This document shows positions 1 to 5,503 of a DNA stretch of 11,366 nt, piece after piece (within the stretch, counting starts at the first letter, position 1; every line of letters starts with the position of its first letter). The notes beneath the pieces are model-generated. The model was not told the DNA's origin. It made no database searches and was given only the letters and a program-made list of their open reading frames with translations. A program made the position numbers and the translations under genes. The DNA is from DAOVIY01 sp964441595 (GTDB taxonomy: Bacteria > Patescibacteriota > Minisyncoccia > UBA6257): assembly GCA_964441595.1 (NCBI GenBank), contig CAYTXM010000017.1, positions 1 through 11,366 on the forward strand, in the 5' to 3' direction.

Positions 1-83
1 ACATAAATAAATCATTCATTATGACAAGCCAAGCATTGAACTTTATTATCCTATAATTTTTTATAAAGAATCGCCTTCTCCAT
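1..83 (-). pseudogene. Broken 5' end of an AmmeMemoRadiSam-type radical SAM gene
   Basis: Reading leftward from ATG at 83-81 gives MEKAILYKKL, a TAG stop (53-51), DNKVQCLACHNE, a TGA stop (14-12), then FIY to the window edge. Taken through the stops, this resembles from memory the N-terminus of the AmmeMemoRadiSam-system radical SAM enzymes, which begin with an M-K/E-A-x-x-Y-x-K-L segment followed by a C-x2-C-x3-C-x-I cysteine cluster. The TGA falls exactly where the third cysteine is expected. Two nonsense codons within 23 codons point to a decaying gene. There is no SD. Only 83 bases are visible, so a chance resemblance, or reinitiation downstream outside the window, remains possible. Confidence 0.42.
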
Positions 84-127
84 ATTATCTTTATTATTTA
101 ATATATAATATACTCTTAAGATATATA

Positions 128-208
128 TTAAAATTAAAATAGGATATTTTGATTATTTAATGTATAACAAAGTATACATTAAAATTAAAATGGGTATATT
201 TTAATTAT
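128..208. repeat. AT-rich direct repeat pair flanking a perfect inverted repeat
   Basis: A block of about 29 bases at 128-156 recurs imperfectly at 179-208 (shared core TTAAAATTAAAAT, then GGATATTTT or GGTATATTTT and ATTAT). Between them lies an 11-bp perfect inverted repeat, 156-166 with 173-183, with a 6-base loop. It sits just past the queH stop on the minus strand. It has no GC-rich stem or clear T tract, so it is a poor intrinsic terminator. It could be a weak transcript end, an operator for the gene at the left edge, or simple AT-rich sequence. Apart from the pseudogene start, 1-204 holds nothing else I can support. Confidence 0.5.
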
Positions 209-756
209 AACACAGGATTTATACTAAATTCACAACCACAGTATTTTTGCCTATAAAGATTGTATTTTTTAGAAAGTTTTAAGCCAAGCTCGTATGCTTT
301 ATTAAAATCTATATCAAACCTTTTATATTTAATTTTATATTTATTTGCTAAAGATTTGCCATATTTATTAATAAATTCTGTATTTTTAAAGCGATTCACA
401 CTTAAAGTGGTGGCAAATTCATTAAAATTATTTTTTTGAGCAAATTTAATACTTTCTTCCAAGCGAAAACGAAAACAACTCAAACATCTTTCACTATTTT
501 CTGGATATTTTTCTGGTGATTTAGGTAATGATTTTTTAAGATATTTTAACCATTTACTATATTCATACTTTCCTACAATCAATTTTAATTTATAAATCTT
601 AGATATTTTTTCCACATCTTTTAATCTTTTATTATATTCTTCCTCAGGATAAATATTAGGATTATAAAAATACAAAGTAATATCTTTTACTTTTTCTTTT
701 AATAAATATTCAATTATTGGCAAAGCGCATGCAGCGCAACAAGTATGAAGAAGCAT
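205..756 (-). CDS. queH: Epoxyqueuosine reductase QueH
   Basis: QueH reduces epoxyqueuosine to queuosine in tRNA, the last step of Q synthesis. It is the non-cobalamin alternative to QueG (family formerly DUF208). The 183-residue protein has the family cysteines in order: an N-terminal HTCCAAC (C6, C7, C10), ERCLSCF (C91, C94) and a C-terminal RQKYCGCEFS (C173, C175). These are expected to bind the iron-sulfur and iron centre. YNPNIYP at 31-37 is also typical. Length is normal for the short form of the family. The gene begins 17 bases after the tgt stop, in the same direction, so it should share the queA-tgt transcript. No SD precedes the ATG, which lies in an A/T-only spacer. Identification is firm; the organism's use of it is inferred from context. 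Confidence 0.92.
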   Translation of the reverse strand: MLLHTCCAACALPIIEYLLKEKVKDITLYFYNPNIYPEEEYNKRLKDVEKISKIYKLKLIVGKYEYSKWLKYLKKSLPKSPEKYPENSERCLSCFRFRLEESIKFAQKNNFNEFATTLSVNRFKNTEFINKYGKSLANKYKIKYKRFDIDFNKAYELGLKLSKKYNLYRQKYCGCEFSINPVL

Positions 757-773
757 TAATTAATAATTTTAAA

Positions 774-1892
774 TTAAAAATTCTTTCTTAAGATATTTAT
801 TAATCTCATCATAAATCTTAAATTATGAATACTTGCCAGGCGCAAATAAAGCGGTTCTTTAACTGAGTATAAATGATGAAGATAAGCTCTGGAAAAATTT
901 TGGCAAGTATAACAATCGCAATTTTTATCAATTGGATTGTTATCATTTTCAAAGCAATTATTAGATATTCTCAAACATTTTTTTTTAAATTCTGCCTCAG
1001 AACTAAAAAGAGACCCATGTCTGGCTGTTCTTGTCGGTCCAACACAATCAAACATATCAATTCCCCTTTTTACAACCTCTATTATGTCATAAGGCGAAGC
1101 GCCTAACCCCATAGTATATCGTGGCTTATCTTCTGGTAAAAAATCTTGTAAATAATCTAATATTTCTAATGTTTTTGGCATATTATAGCCAATTGTTTCT
1201 CCGCCTAATGCGATTCCATCAAAAGGAAGATTAGTAATAAACTTAGCTGATTCTTTTCTTAAATCTTCAAAGATACCGCCTTGAATAATACCAAAAAGTA
1301 AAGGTGGTTTCTTTCTATTATTAATACATTTTTTACTAAGTTCTTGATGCTTTTTTAATGATCTTTCTGCCCAGCGATGAGTTCTTTCCATTGATTTTTT
1401 TGCGTATTCTTTATTATCAGAATCAGGACTACACTCATCAAAAGCCATAATAATATCAGAGCCTAATTTATGTTGAATTTCTATTGATTTTTCAGGTGTA
1501 ATTAAGTGTTTAGAGCCATTAATTGGGGAAGAAAATTCTACACCATTTTCGCTGATTTTAGCTAATTTCTGCCCTTCTTTTGCCTTATTCTTAGCAAAGC
1601 TCCATACCTGAAACCCCCCAGAATCGCTCAGAATAGGCCCAGACCAGCCCATAAATTGATGAATGCCTCCTTGAGCACTAATTAAATCTTCCCCTGGTTG
1701 TAAGTGCAAATGGAGCGTATTAACTAATAGTATTTCTATGCCAATTTTACTTAAATCATCGGGTCCAACAGCTTTTACTGTTGCTTGAGTTCCAGGCGGC
1801 ATAAAAATTGGTGTTTTTACAATACCATGATTTGTTGATATCTCGCCTAAACGAGCTCCATCAACCTTAGATTTTTTAATAATTTTAAACAT
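774..1892 (-). CDS. tgt: tRNA-guanine(34) transglycosylase Tgt
   Basis: Tgt swaps guanine at the wobble position of GUN-anticodon tRNAs for preQ1. The 372-residue protein is full length. DSGGFQ at 90-95 carries the general acid/base D90. MFDCVGPTRTARHG carries the nucleophile D282. AFDECSP sits at 150-156. The zinc site is C325-x-C327-x2-C330 plus H356, with the same spacing as E. coli C302/C304/C307/H333. Differences from textbook bacterial enzymes are NTLHLHLQPG for NTYHLxLRPG, and ALGGETIG where LAVGE is usual near the substrate pocket. The latter could affect base recognition, but bacterial context and neighbours still favour preQ1. The ATG begins 2 bases after the queA stop, so translation is probably coupled. 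No good SD is seen at normal spacing. Confidence 0.97.
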   Translation of the reverse strand: MFKIIKKSKVDGARLGEISTNHGIVKTPIFMPPGTQATVKAVGPDDLSKIGIEILLVNTLHLHLQPGEDLISAQGGIHQFMGWSGPILSDSGGFQVWSFAKNKAKEGQKLAKISENGVEFSSPINGSKHLITPEKSIEIQHKLGSDIIMAFDECSPDSDNKEYAKKSMERTHRWAERSLKKHQELSKKCINNRKKPPLLFGIIQGGIFEDLRKESAKFITNLPFDGIALGGETIGYNMPKTLEILDYLQDFLPEDKPRYTMGLGASPYDIIEVVKRGIDMFDCVGPTRTARHGSLFSSEAEFKKKCLRISNNCFENDNNPIDKNCDCYTCQNFSRAYLHHLYSVKEPLYLRLASIHNLRFMMRLINILRKNF

Positions 1893-1894
1893 AA

Positions 1895-2941
1895 TTACAC
1901 AATAAGCATTCCGTCTCCAAATGAAAAAAATCTGTATTTTTTTTCAATAGCTTCTTCATAAGCTTTTAAAATTAGATCTCTTCCCGCTAATGCAGAAACT
2001 AACATTAATAAAGTGGATTTTGGTAAATGAAAATTTGTAATTAAAGAATCAACAAACTTAAATTTATATCCAGGGTAAATAAACAAATTTGTCCAATCTT
2101 TTTTTGCTTCTAATTCTAAATTTTCATTAGCGCAACTTTCTAAAACACGAGCTGCTGTAGTTCCAACAGCGATAATTCTTTTTCCTTTAGATTTTACTTT
2201 ATTAAGTATTTTAGCAGTATCTTTAGAAAGCTCAAAAAATTCTGAATGCATTTGATGTTTTTTAATGTCTTGCGTTTTTACTGATAAAAAAGTCCCCAAT
2301 CCCACATGCAAAGTAATAAATTGTATATTAATCCCCTTTTCTTTAATCTTTTTAAAAAGATCTTTTGTAAAATGAAAACCGGCAGTAGGAGCGGCAATTG
2401 AGCCTTCTTTTTCAGCATATATTGTTTGATATTCTAGAAATGATTTTTCAGTAGACTTGGTGATGTAAGGAGGCAAAGGAAATTGCCCTAATGATAAAAT
2501 TTCCTGTTTTAAAGCCTCGCCCTCAATATTAAAATGTATAATCCTTTCATAGTTTAATTCCGCTTCTATTTTTCCTTTTAATGCTTTGCTAAATTCAATA
2601 ATTTGCCCTTGTTTTAACTCAGGTTTTCCAATAATCACCCATTGTTTAGGCCATGAGATAAAATCAAAAATTTCTTTATTCTTAGGCCGAATAAGAAGAA
2701 TTTCCGCTTTTCCATGATTTGGAATTTTCTTTCCATATAAACGCGCTGGCACTACTTTACTGTTATTAAAAACCAAAACATCATTATCAGATAAATAGTT
2801 TAATATTTCATAAAATTTTTTATGCTCTATTCTTTTACTTTTTCTATCTAATATTAAAAGACGCGAGTGGTCTCGCGGTTCTATTGGTTCCTGGGCAATA
2901 AATTTTTTTGGTAAATGATAATCAAAAAGCGAAATATCCAT
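1895..2941 (-). CDS. queA: S-adenosylmethionine:tRNA ribosyltransferase-isomerase QueA
   Basis: QueA transfers and rearranges the ribosyl part of S-adenosylmethionine onto preQ1 in tRNA, giving epoxyqueuosine. The 348 residues cover the whole family (E. coli is about 356). Visible family blocks, in order, are FDYHLPKKFIAQEP and RDHSRLL near the start, NNSKVVPARLYG, FPLPPYI, GSIAAPTAGFHFT, HVGLGTF, GTTAARVLE, IYPGYKFKFVDSLITNFHLP, STLLMLVSALAG and YRFFSFGDGMLI at the end. No key block is missing. It lies directly upstream of tgt (2-base gap) and 6 bases downstream of a helical protein of unknown function, whose TGA stop happens to be in frame with the queA ATG. No SD is visible. Confidence 0.97.
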   Translation of the reverse strand: MDISLFDYHLPKKFIAQEPIEPRDHSRLLILDRKSKRIEHKKFYEILNYLSDNDVLVFNNSKVVPARLYGKKIPNHGKAEILLIRPKNKEIFDFISWPKQWVIIGKPELKQGQIIEFSKALKGKIEAELNYERIIHFNIEGEALKQEILSLGQFPLPPYITKSTEKSFLEYQTIYAEKEGSIAAPTAGFHFTKDLFKKIKEKGINIQFITLHVGLGTFLSVKTQDIKKHQMHSEFFELSKDTAKILNKVKSKGKRIIAVGTTAARVLESCANENLELEAKKDWTNLFIYPGYKFKFVDSLITNFHLPKSTLLMLVSALAGRDLILKAYEEAIEKKYRFFSFGDGMLIV

Positions 2942-2947
2942 AAAAAA

Positions 2948-3490
2948 TCATTCTTTACAACAATCCATTATGCTTTTAATAATACCGCCTAATTTGTCAA
3001 AAACATTAAATTTTTTCCCTTTTGCTATTTCAATATTATTAGTTTCTTCCTCATTTCGTTGTCTAACATCCTTTACATCTATCAAATTTAAATTTAATCC
3101 CCAAAATATATCCCAAAGCGCATAAGCCTTATCAAATAAATCTCTTGCCTCTTTTTCTTTCTTATTTCCCAATTTTTTAGTTCCTACTTCCATTAGCCGC
3201 ATACTTGCAGATAATAGGTGCTTTGAAATACACCAAATTTCTCCATCAGGATTTTTAACAATCTTTGCTAATAGCTCTTTTCGAGAATCCCTTGTTTTAT
3301 TAAGCAAGTCTAAATACTTTTTGTCTTTGGTTTTTTCATAAGTGAAAAAGAAATGTTCTTCCATAGAGATTAAATTCATAACAGCAATCCCTAAATCTTC
3401 CTTGGACGATAAATCCAAAGCATTCCCCTCTTCCTTTAATTTTTTAATTTTATTAAATAAATCAGTAACTTTTTTATCTTCAATATTCAT
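2948..3490 (-). CDS. Helical soluble protein of unknown function
   Basis: I recall similar helical proteins in parcubacterial genomes but know no function. From ATG at 3490 the product is 180 residues, starting MNIEDKK. A GTG at 3508 would add MLKLKI, but that segment is only a translation of a recurring A/T spacer and would overlap the previous stop, so the ATG is preferred. The protein is highly charged and mostly helical, with no signal peptide or membrane segment. Distinctive parts are AVMNLISMEEHFFFT (about 36-50), a GEIWCISKH block (C87), WDIFWGLNLNL (about 126-136) and a C-terminal DCCKE with adjacent cysteines. It starts 11 bases after the stop of the cysteine-containing membrane gene and ends 6 bases before queA. 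The pair may act together; that is inference. Confidence 0.82.
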   Translation of the reverse strand: MNIEDKKVTDLFNKIKKLKEEGNALDLSSKEDLGIAVMNLISMEEHFFFTYEKTKDKKYLDLLNKTRDSRKELLAKIVKNPDGEIWCISKHLLSASMRLMEVGTKKLGNKKEKEARDLFDKAYALWDIFWGLNLNLIDVKDVRQRNEEETNNIEIAKGKKFNVFDKLGGIIKSIMDCCKE

Positions 3491-3501
3491 AATTTTTAAT
3501 T

Positions 3502-3936
3502 TTAACACATTGTCTCTATTATCATACTCACAATAATCAAGCCAATAATTGGAATGATAACCTTTTGATAATAAAAATAAACTTTTTTATCATGTTTATC
3601 TATTACAAAAAGATTCGCTTTATCTACGAGAAAAAGAGTTAATGCTCCCAAAATCGAACCACAAATTATACGAGGAAGCCCACAAACATTACAAACAGAA
3701 TCTTGAGTTAAGGTTTTTAAAATTGGCAAAAATGATAAAAGATATGTTCCTATAAAAATAACCCAAAAACTGAATGGAAAACTTTTGCCTTTTTTACTTA
3801 AAAATATATCTAATTGTATAGAAACCGATAGAATAAGCGCTCCAATCCATAATCCTAAAGTTATATCATCTATTCCTAGCCAACGGGAAATTGCTAGTCC
3901 ACTAACAATACCTACAGCACATACTGGTCCACACAT
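3502..3936 (-). CDS. Polytopic membrane protein with paired cysteines, unknown function
   Basis: The 144-residue protein has four to five hydrophobic segments (about 5-18, 26-41, 56-73, 88-106 and 125-141). Its N-terminus is MCGPVC (C2, C6), followed by SRWLGIDD and GLWIGAL. A second cysteine group, CNVCGLPRIIC (C82, C85, C92), lies before the fourth segment, and a final C144 ends the protein. From memory, small membrane proteins with this CxxxC start and SRWLGIDD block recur in candidate-phylum genomes, without a known role. The CxxC pair and the nearby thioredoxin reductase invite a thiol-redox or metal-binding idea; the sequence does not prove it. It is too short and lacks the usual motifs for a standard vitamin K epoxide reductase. 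It has no SD. A CDS-length gap with a terminator separates it from the gene upstream, so it likely starts its own transcript. Confidence 0.85.
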   Translation of the reverse strand: MCGPVCAVGIVSGLAISRWLGIDDITLGLWIGALILSVSIQLDIFLSKKGKSFPFSFWVIFIGTYLLSFLPILKTLTQDSVCNVCGLPRIICGSILGALTLFLVDKANLFVIDKHDKKVYFYYQKVIIPIIGLIIVSMIIETMC

Positions 3937-4016
3937 ATTAGTATAATTCTTAATTTATAATTTTTAATTTTAAAACCCTAAAGAGTATTTTATATTATTT
4001 TTAAGCATTTGTAAAT

Positions 4017-4056
4017 AAAAAAAGGCGTCTAATTTTAGTAAATCCTCACGCCTTTT
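4017..4056 (-). terminator. Intrinsic terminator after the 73-residue membrane gene
   Basis: An 8-bp stem AAAAGGCG/CGCCTTTT (4049-4056 with 4020-4027 on the minus strand) has a loop of about 21 bases and ends in a run of seven T on the minus strand. The stem starts inside the stop codon of the gene it ends. It separates the trxB side from the queuosine side. Confidence 0.85.
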
Positions 4057-4277
4057 CAATACCACATACCTCTTTTTTCTAATCTTCTTATAATTTTCAT
4101 GGTAATGTCTTCTGTACATCTTTCTAACCCTTTTTGGATTAAAAAAAATAAGTTTGCTATTTTTGTCCCTATGAAAAAATCTACCAAAAAACTGAATAAG
4201 TAATATATCAAAACATATATTACCAGTCCTGTATAAAACACAAAAACAGCAATTTCCCTTACAATCTTTCTAAACAT
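4056..4277 (-). CDS. Small single-segment membrane protein, unknown function
   Basis: The 73-residue product has a basic N-terminus (MFRKIVREIA), one long hydrophobic stretch at about 9-37 rich in F, Y, V and I, and an amphipathic charged tail ending in IIRRLEKRGMWY. This suggests an inner-membrane anchor with a cytoplasmic basic helix. I do not recognise a family. Its translation signal is by far the best in the window: GAAAGGAGGT with 8 bases between GGAGG and the ATG, which supports the gene and its start. It lies 78 bases downstream of trxB in the same direction and is closed by an intrinsic terminator. An extended -10-like TGATAAAAT about 30 bases upstream could give it its own promoter, but no -35 is evident. 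Confidence 0.78.
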   Translation of the reverse strand: MFRKIVREIAVFVFYTGLVIYVLIYYLFSFLVDFFIGTKIANLFFLIQKGLERCTEDITMKIIRRLEKRGMWY

Positions 4278-4285
4278 TCTAAGAA

Positions 4286-4294
4286 CCTCCTTTC
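4286..4294 (-). promoter_or_regulatory. Perfect Shine-Dalgarno for the 73-residue gene
   Basis: The minus strand reads GAAAGGAGG followed by TTCTTAGA and ATG. It matches the anti-SD core exactly at ideal spacing. It shows that the host ribosome can use SD pairing even though most larger genes nearby lack it. Confidence 0.75.
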
Positions 4295-4355
4295 ATTTTT
4301 AATATTTTATCAAATAACTAATAATACGGTAGCATTTAATGGGCTACTTGTCAAT

Positions 4356-5276
4356 TCATATTTTTTCTCTTAGCCATTTGTCAGCATCCAAAAGAGCCAT
4401 TGCTCCCAAACCAGCAGCAGTAATTGCTTGTTTATGTTTAGTATCGCAAACATCTCCTGCTGCAAATACTCCGTCAACAGAAGTTTTTGTATTTTCCTTT
4501 ACTTTGATATATTCATAATCATCTAATTCTAATTGACCTTTAAAAATATCAATTGTTGGCTTATAGCCAATAGATATGAATAATCCATCTAATTCTAAAA
4601 ATCTTTTTTCTTTTATATTTACATCTTCCATATAAACTCCTTCTAAAGAATTTTTACCTTTAATTTCTGAAATGATTGAATTCCAAATAAATTCTATTTT
4701 GGGATTATTAAAAACTTCTTCTTGTAATCTTTTAGACGCTTTTAATTCATTTCTACGATGGATAATAAAAACTTTTTTTGCATATTTAGTCAAAACAACA
4801 GCATTTTCCATTGAGCTATCACCTCCCCCTACTACTGCTACCACTTTATCTTTGAAGAAAAAACCATCGCAAACAGCACAAGCAGAAATACCATGACCAA
4901 TTAATTCCTGTTCGTTTTTTAAACCAAGCCATCTGGCAGAAGCGCCAGTAGCTACGATTACAGTTTTTGCCAAATAATCCTCATTATCTGTTTTAATAAT
5001 GAATGGTCTTTTTTGAAAATCTACAGAAACTACGTTTTTTTCCATTATTTCTACATCAAATTTTCTAACTTGTTCAATCATTTTTCTAATAAGTTCTGGA
5101 CCTGTCATTTTTTCAGGAAAACCGGGAAAATCATCAATTTGTTCACTAAGCATTAATTGCCCTCCAGGAGGTGAACCAGTAAATAATAATGTTTTGAGTT
5201 TTGCTCTGCCAGCGTAAATTCCTGCTGTTAAACCAGCTGGGCCACCACCAATAATAATAATATCTTTAATATCCAT
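4356..5276 (-). CDS. trxB: Thioredoxin reductase (NADPH)
   Basis: TrxB is the cytoplasmic FAD enzyme that passes electrons from NADPH to thioredoxin. All functional blocks are present in 306 residues: FAD-binding IIIGGGPAG (7-15), the redox centre CAVC (C133, C136) in SACAVCDG, NADPH-binding GGGDSSMENA (150-159), HRR at 173-175 (the basic pair expected for NADPH over NADH), and the C-terminal AAGDVCD and KQAITAAGLGAMA flavin motifs. Length and order are normal for the low-molecular-weight bacterial type. An AAAGGA SD lies 5 bases from the ATG. Upstream are an extended -10 and, further up, a structured RNA with its own promoter and terminator in the same direction, so the gene may be attenuated or independently transcribed. 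No thioredoxin gene is seen in this window. Confidence 0.97.
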   Translation of the reverse strand: MDIKDIIIIGGGPAGLTAGIYAGRAKLKTLLFTGSPPGGQLMLSEQIDDFPGFPEKMTGPELIRKMIEQVRKFDVEIMEKNVVSVDFQKRPFIIKTDNEDYLAKTVIVATGASARWLGLKNEQELIGHGISACAVCDGFFFKDKVVAVVGGGDSSMENAVVLTKYAKKVFIIHRRNELKASKRLQEEVFNNPKIEFIWNSIISEIKGKNSLEGVYMEDVNIKEKRFLELDGLFISIGYKPTIDIFKGQLELDDYEYIKVKENTKTSVDGVFAAGDVCDTKHKQAITAAGLGAMALLDADKWLREKI

Positions 5277-5297
5277 AATAATCCTTTTATTATTTCT

Positions 5298-5306
5298 ATT
5301 TTAGCA
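5298..5306 (-). promoter_or_regulatory. Extended -10 promoter for trxB
   Basis: The minus strand has TGCTAAAAT, a TGn extended -10, placing the transcription start near 5291 and giving a leader of about 15 bases that includes the AAAGGA SD. The -35 position holds only a T-rich stretch. The element overlaps an inverted repeat (TTTTAGC/GCTAAAA) at 5299-5320. Confidence 0.5.
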
Positions 5307-5320
5307 CTTTTAAGCTAAAA
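5299..5320. repeat. Inverted repeat overlapping the trxB -10 element
   Basis: TTTTAGC (5299-5305) and GCTAAAA (5314-5320) form a perfect 7-bp inverted repeat with an 8-base spacer. It covers the putative -10 of trxB, so it could be an operator. It could also be chance in AT-rich DNA. Confidence 0.35.
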
Positions 5321-5352
5321 ATAAAAGAAAAACAGGTATCAAAGACACCTGC
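5317..5352 (-). terminator. Intrinsic terminator between the leader RNA and trxB
   Basis: On the minus strand CAGGTGTC (5351-5344), loop TTT, and GATACCTG (5340-5333) form an 8-bp stem with one G-U pair, followed by the T-rich tract TTTTTCTTTTATTTTT. It ends the structured RNA just upstream of the trxB start. Confidence 0.82.
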
Positions 5353-5417
5353 TTTTCTGGTGATCCCCTCCTGCAAGCAGGAAGGGAAGCCCCACCGTTG
5401 ACGACCTTGCGATCGTC
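5320..5417 (-). ncRNA. Structured RNA upstream of trxB (leader/riboswitch candidate or sRNA)
   Basis: This stretch is far richer in G and C than its surroundings. Read on the minus strand it begins at the predicted transcription start with hairpin 1: GACGATC, tetraloop GCAA (a GNRA loop), GGTCGTC, a 7-bp stem at 5400-5417. Hairpin 2 has GGTG (5396-5393) pairing with CACC (5362-5359), an internal loop, then a 9-bp stem CCCTTCCTG/CAGGAGGGG (5386-5378 with 5373-5365) closed by a CTTG loop. An intrinsic terminator follows. The GNRA loop and T tract exist only on this strand, which fixes orientation. CCTGCTT (5381-5375) is exactly complementary to AAGCAGG (5354-5348), so an antiterminator fold is possible. 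I could not match it to SRP RNA, 6S RNA, preQ1 or other riboswitches known to me. Confidence 0.72.
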
Positions 5418-5423
5418 AATGTA

Positions 5424-5452
5424 ATTATAACAAAGAAAAAGAGAAAAATCAA
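5424..5452 (-). promoter_or_regulatory. Promoter of the structured RNA
   Basis: Minus-strand TTGATT (5452-5447), a 17-base spacer and a perfect TATAAT (5429-5424). The predicted start, about 7 bases on, is G5417, the first base of hairpin 1. Spacing and -10 are ideal. Confidence 0.87.
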
Positions 5453-5466
5453 CCCCCACATCAGGA

Positions 5467-5496
5467 TTGGCAATAAAAATTTCTGAATGTTAAAAT
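5467..5496 (+). promoter_or_regulatory. Promoter of murD
   Basis: TTGGCA (5467-5472), an 18-base spacer, and TAAAAT (5491-5496) with an upstream TG (5488-5489), making an extended -10. It is divergent from the RNA promoter 14 bases away. The start should fall at about 5501-5504, at or next to the murD ATG. Confidence 0.8.
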
Positions 5497-5503
5497 AACT
5501 ATT

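Noticed and set aside
873..1106. Plus-strand ORFs such as 873-1106, 3342-3536, 4672-4896, 7531-7716, 9127-9339 and 10368-10592
   Set aside because: They lie opposite well-supported minus-strand genes and have no family motif or SD; likewise the minus-strand ORFs at 5461-5742 and 6451-6639 opposite murD.
3502..3936. Vitamin K epoxide reductase or DsbB-like oxidase
   Set aside because: There are several cysteines and membrane segments, but the protein is short and lacks the family quinone-site motifs, so the name is not justified.
1895..3940. preQ1 riboswitch for the queuosine genes
   Set aside because: No preQ1-I or preQ1-II pattern is seen before the membrane gene, queA or tgt; the spacers are A/T only.
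4328..4348. Terminator between trxB and the 73-residue gene
   Set aside because: GTAGC/GCTAC gives only a 5-bp stem with a 9-base loop and no T tract on the minus strand.
5317..5420. SRP RNA (either strand)
   Set aside because: The plus strand contains GGAAGGGAAGC, faintly like the SRP core, but the conserved GGAA-loop helix with AGCAG is absent, and the promoter, GNRA loop and T tract place the RNA on the minus strand.
5277..5460. tRNA gene
   Set aside because: The GC-rich island has no cloverleaf, no T-arm GGTTCRA and no acceptor stem pairing.
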